The notes: generated by a model from the letters alone, not told the origin. DNA of 64,000 bases from Leucobacter zeae (GCF_016758175.1 NZ_QYAB01000001.1:735256-799255), one strand, 5' to 3'; shown: positions 25,694 through 34,853, numbered from the stretch's first letter. Translations and numbers: made by a program.

Positions 25694-26632
25694 TCAGTTG
25701 GCCGCGGAGAACTCGGCGCGCCGGCTCACGATCCAGCGGGCGATCGCGTTGACGAGGAAGGTGACGATGAACAGGATGAGGCCGGTCGCGATGAGCACGT
25801 TGATGTTCTCGCCGTAGGCCTCGGGGAAGGAGAGCGCGATGTTCGCCGCGATGGTCGACGGGTTCTGCGAGGTGAGCAGATGGAAGCTCACGACGCCCGT
25901 CGCCGACAGCACCATGGCGACGGCCATGGTCTCGCCGAGCGCGCGGCCGAGGCCGAGCATAGCGGCCGAGACGATGCCGGGGCGGCCGAAGGGGAGGACC
26001 GCGAGGCGGATCATCTCCCAGCGGGTCGCGCCGAGCGCGAGCGCCGCCTCTTCATGGAGGGTGGGCGCCTGGAGGAAGACCTCGCGGCAGATCGCGGTCA
26101 TGATCGGCAGGATCATGACCGCGAGCACGAGCGCGGCGGTGAGGATCGTGCGGCCCGTGCCGGTCACGACGCCCCCGAAGAGCGGGAACCAGCCGAGATT
26201 CTCGTTCAGCCAGGTGTAGACCGGCTGCACGGCGGGGGCGAGCACTCCGATGCCCCAGAGGCCGTAGACCACGCTGGGCACCGCGGCGAGCAGGTCGATG
26301 ACGTAGCCGAGGACCTGCGCGAGCTGGCGGGGCGCGTAGTGCGAGATGAAGAGCGCGATGCCGATGGCCAGCGGCAGCGCGATGAGCAGCGCGATCGCGG
26401 CGACCCAGACGGTGCCGAACACCAGCGGGCCGACGTACGACCAGAAGTTGGTCGTGAGGAGCGACGCGCTCTCGCCCGTCGCGACGAACGCGGGCAGGCT
26501 GCGGACGATCAGGAAGAGCGCGACGGCGGCGAGCGTGACGAGGATCATGCTGCCCGCGAACACCGCCGATCGCGAGAAGACGCGATCGCCGAGGCTCAGG
26601 ACCGGCTTCGCGGCGGTCGTGGGTGAAGTCAC
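25694..26632 (-). CDS. pstC: Phosphate ABC transporter permease PstC
   Basis: A 312-residue permease of the phosphate importer. About six helices are visible, with the loop EEAALALGATRWEMIRLAVLP near residue 200 typical of binding-protein-dependent permeases, and the PstC-type VPSVVYGLWGIGVLAP stretch. GTG 26632 follows AGAAGGG. It is separated from pstS by 257 bp containing dispersed repeat elements and from pstA by none. Confidence 0.95.
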   Translation of the reverse strand: MTSPTTAAKPVLSLGDRVFSRSAVFAGSMILVTLAAVALFLIVRSLPAFVATGESASLLTTNFWSYVGPLVFGTVWVAAIALLIALPLAIGIALFISHYAPRQLAQVLGYVIDLLAAVPSVVYGLWGIGVLAPAVQPVYTWLNENLGWFPLFGGVVTGTGRTILTAALVLAVMILPIMTAICREVFLQAPTLHEEAALALGATRWEMIRLAVLPFGRPGIVSAAMLGLGRALGETMAVAMVLSATGVVSFHLLTSQNPSTIAANIALSFPEAYGENINVLIATGLILFIVTFLVNAIARWIVSRRAEFSAAN

Positions 26633-26889
26633 GGGGTGTGGCCCTTCTGGTTGTTCAGTCGTTCTGCGCGAGCGACGGGTGTCGTCCTGTCATTCTGCGC
26701 GGGGAAGCGAGTCGTCCTGTTCATTCTGCGCGAGCGTGCGAGTCGCAGAATCCCGATCGATGTGCCGGGCGGCACGAGTGGATCCTGCGACCCCTCCGTC
26801 GTGCGGGATGACGAGGATTTCTCCGTCATCCGATGGACGAGGATTTCTCCGTCATCCTGCGCGAGGTACGAGTCGCAGGATCCCGTGCG
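26633..26889. repeat. pstS-pstC spacer with repeat elements
   Basis: Degenerate copies of a CATTCTGCGCGAG / GTCATCCTGCGCGAG element fill this spacer. A 22-bp direct repeat containing GACGAGGATTTCTCCG occurs at 26810-26831 and 26836-26857. The best element, GTCATCCTGCGCGAGGTACG onward to CGCAGGATCC, is at 26851-26883, directly before the pstS stop. Inverted ATCCTGCG/CGCAGGAT arms allow a hairpin, which may tune pstS relative to pstCAB. No gene. Confidence 0.65.
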
Positions 26890-27990
26890 CTACTTGATCG
26901 CGTCGATCGCGACCTGCACCTTGGAGCGCAGATCGTTCGAGATCGGCGCGCTGCCGGCGGACTCGGCCGAGACCTTCTGGCCCTCTTCGCTCACGATGTA
27001 GCTGAAGTATGCCTTGACGAGCTCGGCGTTCGCGGCGTCCTGGTACTCGGCGCAGCCGACGAGGTAGCTCACGAGCACGATCGGGTAGACGCCGGCCTCG
27101 GAGGACTTGCGGTCGACCGCGATGGCGAGGTCGTGGTCGGTGCGACCCTCCTCGAGCGGCGATGCATCGACGACCGCTGCGGCCGCCTCGGGCGTGTATG
27201 CGACGTACTCGTCGCCGACCTTGATCTCGACGGTGCCGAGCTCGCCGGCCTGAGACGCATCGGCGTAGCCGATGGTGTTGGACCCGTTGGTCACAGCGCT
27301 GACGACGCCCGAGGTGCCCTGAGCGCCCTCGCCGCCGAACTCGGCCGGCCACGACTCGATCGCGCCGACGGTCCAGTCCGACTCCGCTGCGGCCGCGAGG
27401 TAGTCGGTGAAGTTCTCGGTCGTGCCCGACTCGTCGGAGCGGTGCACAGCGTTGATGTTCGCGTCGGGGAGCTTCGCATCGGGGTTCTGGTCGGCGATCG
27501 CCTGATCGTTCCACTTGGTGACCTTGCCCGAGAAGATCTTCGCGACGGTCGGGGCGTCGAGCTTGAGCGAGTCCACGCCCTCGACGTTGAAGATGATCGC
27601 GATCGGCGAGATGTACGCGGGGAACTCGACGATGTCGCCCGTGGCGCAGCCCTCGAACGGGCCGGCCTCGATCTCCTCGGCCTTGAACGCGCGGTCCGAG
27701 CCGGCGAAGGCGCTCGCGCCCTGCTGGAAGGTCTCGCGCCCTGCGCCCGATCCGGAGGGCTCGTAGTTCACGGTGACGTCGCTGTTCGCGGTCTGGAATC
27801 CGGCGGTCCAGGCCTCCTGGGCCGAACCCTGCGACGAGGCGCCCGCGCCGACGAGCTCGCCGGAGAGGCTGGAGGAAGCAGCGTCGCCGCCCGAGGCCTG
27901 GCCGGAGCCGGACTCGTTGGCAGCGCAAGAGGTGAGCGCGAGTGCGGCGATCCCGCCGATGGCTGCGACCTTGGTGAGTGCTGAGAGCTT
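26890..27990 (-). CDS. pstS: Phosphate-binding lipoprotein PstS
   Basis: A 366-residue substrate-binding lipoprotein. A lipobox LTSC ends the signal peptide near residue 21, followed by a Ser/Gly linker. The phosphate-binding stretches GAGASSQGSAQEAW, AFAGSDRAFKAEEI and RSDESGTTENFTDYL are typical of the family. The GTG start at 27990 is preferred because the signal peptide begins there; the frame is open upstream to 28056. A PHO box at 28088-28109 lies about 100 bp upstream, so the gene should be induced by PhoP under phosphate limitation. Confidence 0.96.
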   Translation of the reverse strand, partial: KLSALTKVAAIGGIAALALTSCAANESGSGQASGGDAASSSLSGELVGAGASSQGSAQEAWTAGFQTANSDVTVNYEPSGSGAGRETFQQGASAFAGSDRAFKAEEIEAGPFEGCATGDIVEFPAYISPIAIIFNVEGVDSLKLDAPTVAKIFSGKVTKWNDQAIADQNPDAKLPDANINAVHRSDESGTTENFTDYLAAAAESDWTVGAIESWPAEFGGEGAQGTSGVVSAVTNGSNTIGYADASQAGELGTVEIKVGDEYVAYTPEAAAAVVDASPLEEGRTDHDLAIAVDRKSSEAGVYPIVLVSYLVGCAEYQDAANAELVKAYFSYIVSEEGQKVSAESAGSAPISNDLRSKVQVAIDAIK

Positions 27991-28054
27991 CACTTGGAGT
28001 GGATCCAATCTGAGAACGGAAAGTTGTGGAGTGTCCGCGAGGGGCACGTGTTCC

Positions 28055-28060
28055 ACGCTA
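28055..28060 (-). promoter_or_regulatory. Candidate -10 box of pstS
   Basis: TAGCGT on the minus strand, 27 bp downstream of the PHO-box repeats and about 65 bp before the pstS start. No -35 box is seen, as expected for an activator-dependent promoter. Confidence 0.35.
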
Positions 28061-28087
28061 GGTCCGTCGCGTGACGTGCGGTCTGCC

Positions 28088-28109
28088 GGGAAGTGAACAG
28101 CGGGTGAAC
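28088..28109 (-). promoter_or_regulatory. PHO box (PhoP operator) of pstS
   Basis: On the minus strand two contiguous 11-bp direct repeats, GTTCACCCGCT (28109-28099) and GTTCACTTCCC (28098-28088). They match the direct-repeat unit of the Streptomyces PHO box (G(T/G)TCAYYYR(G/C)G) well. The location before pstS agrees. The cognate PhoPR pair is not in the window. Confidence 0.75.
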
Positions 28110-28151
28110 TCGCGGAGGCCGCGGGGTTCGCCGTCCCGTACCGGCCGTTCC

Positions 28152-28258
28152 GTCATCCTGCGCGATGGCCATCCCGTCATCCTGCGCGATGGACATCCCG
28201 TCATCCTGCGCGATGGCCATCCCGTCATCCTGCGCGAGCGAAGCGAGTCGCAGGATCC
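28152..28258. repeat. 24-bp tandem repeat ending in a palindromic dispersed element
   Basis: Four starts of GTCATCCTGCGCGATGG at 28152, 28176, 28200 and 28224 give an exact 24-bp period. The last copy continues into CGAGCGAAGCGAGTCGCAGG and GATCC, forming inverted ATCCTGCG/CGCAGGAT arms. The same element recurs at 26851 and 37559. It lies between mutT1 and the pstS promoter. Confidence 0.8.
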
Positions 28259-28277
28259 ACCGCCCGCGGGCACCGGA

Positions 28278-29294
28278 TCAGTGCTTCAGCGGATAGGTCT
28301 CCACGCCGATGATGCCCGCGCCCGGGTGATTGCGGGAGAAGTGGAACACCGAGAACCCCGCAGGCGGCAGCGACACGGACTCGTCGAGGTAGCTGCCGGG
28401 CACGCTGCCGGTCGCGAGCATCAGACTGCGGGCGAGGTCGGGCAGCACCGGGCGATGGCTGCAGATGATCGCGTTCTTCGTGCGCGTGGTGATCTTGCCG
28501 ACGAGGCGGCCCATCTTCGACAGATCCCCCTCGTCCCAGTTGTCCTGGCTGAGCGAGTTCTTGAGCCGCACGCGTTTGCCGAGGCGTTCGGCGAGCGGCG
28601 CGACCGTCGCGACGCAGCGCTCGGCGGTCGAGGAGTAGATCCGCTTCGGTCCGAAGGCGGTGAGGATGGCGGAGAGCGTCTCGGCCTGGTCCTCGCCCGT
28701 GCTCGAGAGCGGCCGCAGATGATCTTCGGGGAACACCGCGCTGCGCGGCTCGGCCTTCGCGTGGCGCAGGAGCGTGACGGAGAACGTCTCGTGCAGCCCG
28801 TGCTCGACGAGACTCAGGAACACGTCGTAGAGCTCGCGATCCGCCTTGTACGTCAGGCGCTTGCGGGCCTGGGCGACCGGCACCCACTCGAGGGCCTGGA
28901 CTTCGCCGTTCGGGACGAACGTCGACGAGAGCGCCGCCTTGCGCGTGACCTCCGCGGCCCAGTACTGCACGGTCTTCGTGCGGTCCCCTCCGAGCGAGTA
29001 GTGGATCGTGCCGAGGTTGACGCCGAGCGAGACCTTGAGCCCGGTCTCCTCCTCGGTCTCGCGGACCGCGGCCTGCGGCATCGTCTCGCCCGGATCGAGC
29101 TTGCCCTTGGGGAACGACACGTCGCGCTGCTTCGTGCGGTGGATGAGCAGCACGAGGATGCGCGGGTCTCCGTGCTCGTCGTAGACGCGCCTCCAGCACA
29201 CGGTTCCCGCGGCAAGGACTTCGGTGCTCTTGCCGGATCCGCCCTTGCCCGATCCCGTGCCGCCGCTCGTCGTGCTGCGCGAGGCCGACTTCAC
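28278..29294 (-). CDS. mutT1: MutT1-like NUDIX hydrolase fused to histidine phosphatase domain
   Basis: A 338-residue two-domain sanitising enzyme. The NUDIX domain (about 27-165) carries the box [23 protein letters not shown] at about 64-86. The histidine-phosphatase domain (about 170-335) begins [10 protein letters not shown], with a second histidine in [11 protein letters not shown]. In mycobacteria MutT1 hydrolyses 8-oxo-GTP/dGTP and diadenosine polyphosphates. The ATG overlaps the ppk stop by 4 bp (ATGA), so the two are coupled. A Gly/Ser/Lys-rich N-terminal tail of 25 residues precedes the NUDIX fold. Confidence 0.92.
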   Translation of the reverse strand: MKSASRSTTSGGTGSGKGGSGKSTEVLAAGTVCWRRVYDEHGDPRILVLLIHRTKQRDVSFPKGKLDPGETMPQAAVRETEEETGLKVSLGVNLGTIHYSLGGDRTKTVQYWAAEVTRKAALSSTFVPNGEVQALEWVPVAQARKRLTYKADRELYDVFLSLVEHGLHETFSVTLLRHAKAEPRSAVFPEDHLRPLSSTGEDQAETLSAILTAFGPKRIYSSTAERCVATVAPLAERLGKRVRLKNSLSQDNWDEGDLSKMGRLVGKITTRTKNAIICSHRPVLPDLARSLMLATGSVPGSYLDESVSLPPAGFSVFHFSRNHPGAGIIGVETYPLKH

Positions 29295-31444
29295 CTGGCC
29301 CTCCGGGAGCGGGCCTCGGTGCGGTCGATCATCACGAGGTCCTGCAGATCAGGCAGCGGCTCGCCGTTCGCTCCGACGACCCGGCGCTCCCAGGTGCCGT
29401 CGGGCAGCATGCGCCACGAGGAGACGTCGTCGCTGAACGCGAACTCGAAGAACCGGTCGACCCGCGCGAGGTGCGCGCGATCGGTCAGCTGGACGAGCAC
29501 CTCGATGCGGCGATCCAGGTTGCGGTGCATGAGGTCGGCGCTGCCGATGAAGATCTCCCGCTCGCCGCCGTCGTTCTCGAAGGCGTAGATGCGCGAGTGC
29601 TCCAGGTACCGGCCGAGGATCGAGCGCACGCGGATGTTCTCCGAGAGCCCCGGAACGCCCGCGCGGATCGAGCAGATGCCTCGCACCCAGATCTCGATCG
29701 GCACGCCTGCCTGGCTCGCGCGGTAGAGCGCGTCGATGATCTTCTCGTCGACCATCGAGTTCGCCTTGAGGCGGATGCCGCTCGGGCGCCCGGCGCGGGC
29801 GTGCTCCGCCTCGCGCTCGATGCGCTCGAGCAGCCCGCTGCGCAGCTGCAACGGTGCCACGAGCAGCCGGTCGTAGTCGGTCTCGATGGCGTAGCCCGAG
29901 AGCACGTTGAAGAGCTTCGTGACGTCGCGGCCGACCTCGGGCGACGACGTGAACAGGCCGAAGTCCTCGTAGATGCGGCTGGTCTTGGGGTTGTAGTTGC
30001 CGGTGCCGATGTGGCAGTAGTGGGCGAGTCGCCCGCCCTCCTCGCGGATCACCTGCACGAGCTTGCAGTGGGTCTTGAGCCCGACGAGTCCGTAGACGAC
30101 GTGCACGCCGGCCTGCTCGAGCTTGCGGGCCCAGGTGATGTTCGCCTCCTCGTCGAAGCGCGCCTTGACCTCGACGAGCGCGAGCACCTGCTTGCCGGCC
30201 TCGGCCGCCTTGATGAGCGCGGCGACGATCGGGCTGTCGCCCGACGTGCGGTACAGCGTCTGCTTGATGGCGAGTACATCGGGGTCGGTCGCCGCCTGCT
30301 CCACGAACGCCTGCACACTGGTCGAGAACGACTCGTACGGGTGGTGCACGAGCACCTCGTGGCGGGCGATGGCGGAGAAGGTGTCGGGCTTCTCGCTCGG
30401 CGAGCTCGTGCGGAACTGGGGGTGCGTGACCGGGATGTGCGGCTGGAACTTCAGGTCGGGCCGCGCGACGCGGGTGAGCGCGAAGAGCCCGCTGAGATCG
30501 AGCGGGCCGGCGAGCGTGTAGACCTGCTGCTCGTCGATGTCGAACTCGCGCACGAGCAGCTCGAGTGTCGCCTCGTCCATGTCGTCGGAGATCTCGAGGC
30601 GGATCGGCGGCCCGAAGCGTCGGCGCAGCAGCTCCTTCTCGAGGGCCTGGATCAGGTTCTCGGTCTCGTCTTCCTCGATCTCCATGTCCTCGTTACGGGT
30701 CACGCGGAAGACGTGGTGGTCCATCACCTCCATGCCGGGGAAGAGCCCGTCGAGCTGGTTGGCGATGAGCGCCTCGAGCGGGATGTAGCGCACGTCGTCG
30801 ACGCTCTCCCTGCGATCGACGCGGACGTACCGCGGGATCATCTGCGGCACCTTGAGGCGGGCGAACTCCACCTTCTCGGTGCGCGGATTGCGCACGCGGA
30901 TCGAGAGGTTCAACGCGCGCCCGGAGATGTAGGGGAACGGGTGCGCGGGGTCGACCGCGAGCGGCATGAGCACGGGGTAGATGTGCTGCTCGTAGTACTC
31001 GGTGAGCACCTCGCGGTCGGCGGCGTCGAGCTGGTCCCAGTCGACGATGCGCACGCCCGCCTCGGCCAGCCCGGGTTTCACCTGCTCGCGGAAGCAGCGG
31101 GCGTGCCGCTGCTGGAGCTCGTAGGCGGTGCGGTTGATGTCGGCGAGCACGTCCGTCGGCGCGCGGCCGACGTTCGTGGGCACGGCGAGGCCGGTGATGA
31201 TGCGGCGGCGCAGCCCGGCGACGCGCACCATGAAGAACTCGTCGAGGTTCGACGCGAAGATGGCGAGGAAGTTCGCCCGCTCGAGCAGCGGGATCGCGGG
31301 ATCCTCGGCGAGTTCGAGCACTCGCTGGTTGAACGCGAGCCAGCTGAGCTCGCGATCGATGTACCGGTCGGCGGGAAGCTCGTCTACGGCGACCCCGTTC
31401 GGGCCGGCGGCGGTCAGCTCGGCGTCGCGCGCATCATCACTCAT
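29291..31444 (-). CDS. ppk: Polyphosphate kinase 1
   Basis: A 717-residue PPK1, which reversibly moves the gamma phosphate of ATP onto polyphosphate. Family stretches: [19 protein letters not shown] near residue 27, [12 protein letters not shown] near 70, the first active-site histidine region [17 protein letters not shown] and the second [15 protein letters not shown]. The start ATG overlaps the mshD stop by 4 bp. CAGAAT lies 6 nt upstream, and a PHO box lies 51 bp upstream inside mshD, suggesting a separate phosphate-controlled, leaderless promoter for ppk-mutT1 as well as read-through from glnR-mshD. Confidence 0.97.
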   Translation of the reverse strand: MSDDARDAELTAAGPNGVAVDELPADRYIDRELSWLAFNQRVLELAEDPAIPLLERANFLAIFASNLDEFFMVRVAGLRRRIITGLAVPTNVGRAPTDVLADINRTAYELQQRHARCFREQVKPGLAEAGVRIVDWDQLDAADREVLTEYYEQHIYPVLMPLAVDPAHPFPYISGRALNLSIRVRNPRTEKVEFARLKVPQMIPRYVRVDRRESVDDVRYIPLEALIANQLDGLFPGMEVMDHHVFRVTRNEDMEIEEDETENLIQALEKELLRRRFGPPIRLEISDDMDEATLELLVREFDIDEQQVYTLAGPLDLSGLFALTRVARPDLKFQPHIPVTHPQFRTSSPSEKPDTFSAIARHEVLVHHPYESFSTSVQAFVEQAATDPDVLAIKQTLYRTSGDSPIVAALIKAAEAGKQVLALVEVKARFDEEANITWARKLEQAGVHVVYGLVGLKTHCKLVQVIREEGGRLAHYCHIGTGNYNPKTSRIYEDFGLFTSSPEVGRDVTKLFNVLSGYAIETDYDRLLVAPLQLRSGLLERIEREAEHARAGRPSGIRLKANSMVDEKIIDALYRASQAGVPIEIWVRGICSIRAGVPGLSENIRVRSILGRYLEHSRIYAFENDGGEREIFIGSADLMHRNLDRRIEVLVQLTDRAHLARVDRFFEFAFSDDVSSWRMLPDGTWERRVVGANGEPLPDLQDLVMIDRTEARSRRAR

Positions 31445-32481
31445 GCGTCTATTCTGGCACCCGCCGCGGGCGCGGGCGGGCGCTCCCACTGTCTGCTGCG
31501 TGAACCCACGGTGAACTCCGCGCGGCGGTACAGCTCGACCGCGCGCTCGTTCTCGCCGTCGACGTAGAGCGAGACCCGGTCGGGGGAGTGCCGGGCCATG
31601 CGGCGCAGCGTCGCGTCGAGCAGCAGTCGGCCGAGCCCCTGGCCCGCGCGCTCGGGGCGCACGCCCACCGCGTAGAGCTCGGCGACGACGGTCTCCTGGG
31701 CGCCGTCCTCGCCGGCTTCGCGCACGGTCTTCACCCACGTCGATCCCGCGAGGCGCGGCGCTGCGGGGTCGGAGCCGACCTCCTCGAGCAGGATCAGGTC
31801 GTCGGCGTCGAACCACGGCTCGGCCCGCATGAGGGCGAAGTCGGACTCCGTGATCCTGCCCTGCTCGGGATGCGACGCGAACGCCGCGGCGTTCGCGTCG
31901 ACCCAGGCGGGAGCATCGCCCGGGCGTCGAGGATCGAACGCGCGGAGCCGGAGCCCGTCGGGGGCTGCGAGGGACAGCGGATCCGCTTCGCCGTCAGGGA
32001 GCAGCGCCGGGTCGAGGTCCATCCGGAAGAGCGTGCGGACCGGCGCGAACCCCGCGGCGCCGAGGAGCGCCTCGGCCGCCGGGTTCTCGCCGTGCGCCCA
32101 CGCGCGCAGCGGGCCGGGATCCGTCCGGGCGCCGCCCGCCCGCCCGTGCGCGAGCAGGGCGCCGAGCGCGGCGGTGCCGATCCCGCGCCCCCGCAGGCCG
32201 GGCCGCACGACGAGGTCGACCTCCCCCTGTCCGACGATGCCGACCGCATCCGGTGCGGTCGGATCGTGGGCGGGCGCGTCGCCGTCGTGGCGCTCGTCCC
32301 GGCGCCGGAAGAGCAGTAGCGCCCGCTGACCCTGCGCTGCCGCGAGCATCGCCTGGTCCGACACGGGGGAGGCCCCGTCGGCGGCCTCGGCCTCGGCGAT
32401 GACGGCACGCGCGGCGTCGAAGTCCTCCGGGTGCGCGGCGACGGCTCCTGCGAGATCGGGGTGCCGATCGGCGTCGGTCAT
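31441..32481 (-). CDS. mshD: Mycothiol synthase MshD
   Basis: A 346-residue protein with two GNAT acetyltransferase domains, the final enzyme of mycothiol synthesis (acetyl transfer from acetyl-CoA to Cys-GlcN-Ins). The N-terminal domain has [16 protein letters not shown] near residue 90 and the C-terminal one has [20 protein letters not shown] near 285 and [18 protein letters not shown]. Its start overlaps the stop of the GlnR-like gene (ATGA) and its stop overlaps the ppk start (ATGA), so the three are translated as a chain. Its last codons contain the ppk PHO box. Confidence 0.93.
   Translation of the reverse strand: MTDADRHPDLAGAVAAHPEDFDAARAVIAEAEAADGASPVSDQAMLAAAQGQRALLLFRRRDERHDGDAPAHDPTAPDAVGIVGQGEVDLVVRPGLRGRGIGTAALGALLAHGRAGGARTDPGPLRAWAHGENPAAEALLGAAGFAPVRTLFRMDLDPALLPDGEADPLSLAAPDGLRLRAFDPRRPGDAPAWVDANAAAFASHPEQGRITESDFALMRAEPWFDADDLILLEEVGSDPAAPRLAGSTWVKTVREAGEDGAQETVVAELYAVGVRPERAGQGLGRLLLDATLRRMARHSPDRVSLYVDGENERAVELYRRAEFTVGSRSRQWERPPAPAAGARIDA
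31495..31516 (-). promoter_or_regulatory. PHO box inside mshD, ahead of ppk
   Basis: On the minus strand GTTCACCGTGG (31516-31506) is followed directly by GTTCACGCAGC (31505-31495), two 11-bp direct repeats of PHO-box type within the last codons of mshD. A -10-like CAGAAT lies at 31451-31456, 6 nt before the ppk ATG, and no -35 box is seen. Streptomyces ppk is known to be under PhoP control, which supports the reading. Confidence 0.6.
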
Positions 32482-33152
32482 GCGGTCTCCTCCTGGTCGA
32501 GCCGCGAGCGCGCGAAGCCGTAGCCGACGCCCCGGACGGTGCTGATGAGTCCCTCGTGGTCCTCGAGCTTCGCGCGCAGCCGCCTGACGTGCACGTCGAC
32601 CGTGCGCGTGCCGCCGAAGTAGTCCGTGCCCCAGACCTCGCCGAGCAGCTGCTCGCGCGTGAAAACGCGGCCCGGGTTCGCGGCGAGGAAGTGGAGGAGC
32701 TCGAACTCCTTGTAGGTGAGGTCGAGCGTGCGGCCGAAGAGGCGCGCGGTGAAACTGGACTCGTCGATGACCACGCCCGCGCTCTGCACCGCAGGCGTCG
32801 AGGCCGTCTCGGCCGGCGGTCCCTCGAGCAGCCGCAGCCGCAGTTCGACCTCGGCAGGGCTGGCAGTCGGCAGCAGTACGTCCCCGGCTCCCCATTCCCG
32901 GGTGAACGCGGTGAGCGCGGCCTCCGAGAGCACTACGATCCGCGGCGTCTCCGAAGCATCCCGCAGGGCGAGGCACGCGGTGCGGGCCCGGCGCGCGTCG
33001 AGCGAGCCGTCGACGATGATGGCGTCGAAGCGGGCGGCGAACGAGTCGGGCAGGTCGACCGAGAGCGGGGAGGTGCGGACCTCGTGGGGCAGGAGATCGA
33101 GCGCGGGCAGCGAATCGGCCGGGTCCCGGTCGGTGAGGCAGAGCAGTTCCAT
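32478..33152 (-). CDS. glnR: GlnR-type orphan winged-helix response regulator
   Basis: A 224-residue OmpR-fold regulator: degenerate receiver about 1-110 (starts MELLCLTDRDPADSLPAL; a single aspartate in IIVDGS) and C-terminal winged helix about 125-215 (LTYKEFELLHFLAANPGRVF, GTRTVDVHVRRLRAKLED). Start, order and neighbour (mshD) match mycobacterial GlnR (Rv0818 next to mshD), a nitrogen regulator that works without a kinase. The receiver lacks the usual leading acidic pair, as in that family. ATG 33152 follows AGGAGG; TAATAT (33182-33187, minus) may be the -10 box. Target genes are not visible here. Confidence 0.85.
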   Translation of the reverse strand: MELLCLTDRDPADSLPALDLLPHEVRTSPLSVDLPDSFAARFDAIIVDGSLDARRARTACLALRDASETPRIVVLSEAALTAFTREWGAGDVLLPTASPAEVELRLRLLEGPPAETASTPAVQSAGVVIDESSFTARLFGRTLDLTYKEFELLHFLAANPGRVFTREQLLGEVWGTDYFGGTRTVDVHVRRLRAKLEDHEGLISTVRGVGYGFARSRLDQEETA

Positions 33153-33252
33153 GGCCCGGCCTCCTTCCTGCGCTGTCCCACATATTACTGTGCGCCCGGC
33201 GCTGGACGGAGCGTTCGGTGCCCGGCTTCTGGCGCTGTGCGAGAATGGCCGG

Positions 33253-33555
33253 GTGAACGAAACGGCGGCGCAGAGCGACCGCGAGATGCCCGATGCGCAC
33301 TCGTGGCACATCCCGCGGCTCATCATCGCCTGGGCCGTCGCGGCCGTCATCGGCGTGCTGGTGACCGTGCTCGCCCCGGTCGAGGACCGCTTCTCGTGGC
33401 TGGTCTTCGCGATCGGCGCGTCGACCCTCGTCACCTTCGCGCTCCAGCTCGGCACCGCCGCGAAGGTCGGATTCATTACCAGGGTCGCGTTCAGCGTCGC
33501 GGGATCGGTGCTCGTGATCGCGGTGATCGACGTCGTCGGTCTCTTCTTCGGATAG
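33253..33555 (+). CDS. Small membrane protein (DUF6121-like)
   Basis: A 100-residue protein with an N-terminal hydrophilic stretch and three hydrophobic helices (LIIAWAVAAVIGVLVTVLA, WLVFAIGASTLVTFALQ, FSVAGSVLVIAVIDVVGLFF). It resembles small membrane proteins conserved next to glnR-mshD in Microbacteriaceae; the DUF number is from memory. GTG 33253 is chosen because GAGAAT stands exactly 6 nt upstream, the leaderless pattern. It is divergent from the glnR-like gene with a 100-bp gap. Function unknown. Confidence 0.75.
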   Translation: MNETAAQSDREMPDAHSWHIPRLIIAWAVAAVIGVLVTVLAPVEDRFSWLVFAIGASTLVTFALQLGTAAKVGFITRVAFSVAGSVLVIAVIDVVGLFFG

Positions 33556-33564
33556 ACTGGCGTC

Positions 33565-33675
33565 ATGCTTGTCGCGCTCGAACTCTTCTTCCTCGGTCTG
33601 CTCGGTCTGGCCTCTCTGGCGATCGCCTGGGTCTCGGGCACGGTCATCTACAAGCTCTTCAAGGGCCAGCGCTGA
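33565..33675 (+). CDS. 36-residue single-span membrane protein
   Basis: A very short gene: MLVALELFFLGLLG begins the protein, one helix of about 25 residues follows and the tail is basic (YKLFKGQR). The -10-like TAGACT (33553-33558) overlaps the stop codon of the gene before it and leaves 6 nt to the ATG, the same arrangement as before gpmA. It lies between the small three-helix protein and ygfZ. Helix length, clean start and conserved-looking spacing support a real gene, but no function is known to me. Confidence 0.65.
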   Translation: MLVALELFFLGLLGLASLAIAWVSGTVIYKLFKGQR

Positions 33676-33698
33676 CTCTGCCGGGCCGCTGACCCGTC

Positions 33699-34853
33699 AT
33701 GATCCCTGATCGGACCCTCGCGAACCCGTTCCTCGCCCTGCCTGGAGCCGTCGCCGACCCCGGACTCGGCGTCGCAGCGCACTACGGCAGGCCGCTGCCC
33801 GAGCAGCGCGCGCTGGAGGCCGGCGAGGCGGTCGTCGACCTCTCGCACCGCGGCGTCGTGATCGTCGGGGGTCCCGACCGGCTGAGCTGGCTGCACTCGA
33901 TGACGAGCCAGCAGCTCGTGGGCCTGCGCCCGGGGGAGAGCACCGAGACGCTCCTCCTCGACCCGAACGGGCGCATCGAACGGGCGATCCGCGTCGTCGA
34001 CGACGGGGAGCGGACCTGGCTGCTGGTCGACGAGGGATCCGCGGAGCCGCTGGCCGCGTTCCTCACGCGCATGCGGTTCGCGCTGCGGGTCGAGGTGCGC
34101 GACGCCTCCGAGGAGTTCGCGGCGGTGCTCGCCTTCGACGGCGCCGCCGCCGATGCGCTCGATGCGCTCGACCCGGTCGTGCGCTGGCGCGACCCGTGGG
34201 CCGGTGTGCTCCCCGGCGGCGTGCAGTACGCGAAATCCGACGCGCACGCGGGAGCGGACTGGTCGGCGACGCAGTTCGTCTTCCCCCGCGCCCGGCTCGC
34301 GGAGGTCGTCGCGCGCGTCTCGTCGGGGGTGCTCGCCGCCGCCGGCCTGCTCGCGCTGGACGCGCTCGAGGTGCGGGCCTGGCGCCCGACGCAGCACGGC
34401 GATGTCGATGAGCGGTCGATCCCGCACGAGCTCGACTGGCTGCGCACCGCGGTCCATCTGACCAAGGGGTGCTACCGCGGGCAGGAGACGATCGCGAAGG
34501 TGCACAACCTCGGTCATCCGCCGCGCCGCGTGGCGATGCTGCATCTCGACGGGTCCGGCGGAGAGCTGCCGGGTGCCGGCGCGCTCGTCTACCGGGCCGG
34601 CGAGGCCGTAGGCCCCGAGGCGCGCCCGGTCGGCCGCGTCACGCGCTCGGCGCTGCATCACGAGTGGGGCGGGATCGCCCTCGCGCTGCTGAAGCGCTCG
34701 GTGCCCGAGGACGCCGCGCTCGAGGTGCGGGTCGGGGAGGGGGCCGCGGACGCGCAGGCGCCCGCCGCCGAAGTCGTGGCTGCGGCGCAGGAGCCCATCG
34801 TGCCCGCCGACGCCGGTGCGACCGCGAACATCCCGAGGCTCAAGCGGTTGTAG
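33699..34853 (+). CDS. ygfZ: YgfZ/GcvT-like folate-binding protein
   Basis: A 384-residue tetrahydrofolate-binding protein that helps repair or assemble some iron-sulfur enzymes. The diagnostic motif KGCYRGQE is at about residues 261-268 (LTKGCYRGQETIAKVHNLG), and the N-terminal GcvT-like part has DLSHRGVVIVGGPDRLSWL. No strong ribosome site precedes ATG 33699; the gene starts 23 bp after the 36-residue gene, so it may be read from that mRNA. The C-terminal 50 residues are Ala/Glu-rich and probably disordered. Confidence 0.9.
   Translation: MIPDRTLANPFLALPGAVADPGLGVAAHYGRPLPEQRALEAGEAVVDLSHRGVVIVGGPDRLSWLHSMTSQQLVGLRPGESTETLLLDPNGRIERAIRVVDDGERTWLLVDEGSAEPLAAFLTRMRFALRVEVRDASEEFAAVLAFDGAAADALDALDPVVRWRDPWAGVLPGGVQYAKSDAHAGADWSATQFVFPRARLAEVVARVSSGVLAAAGLLALDALEVRAWRPTQHGDVDERSIPHELDWLRTAVHLTKGCYRGQETIAKVHNLGHPPRRVAMLHLDGSGGELPGAGALVYRAGEAVGPEARPVGRVTRSALHHEWGGIALALLKRSVPEDAALEVRVGEGAADAQAPAAEVVAAAQEPIVPADAGATANIPRLKRL

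Noticed and set aside
28152-28258. Possible CRISPR array from evenly spaced repeats
   Set aside because: Repeats are contiguous with a 24-bp period and no unique spacers; no cas genes nearby.
28058-28273. Short frames with AIAQDDG repeats on the minus strand
   Set aside because: They arise because the 24-bp repeat is a multiple of three; no start signal or conserved gene.
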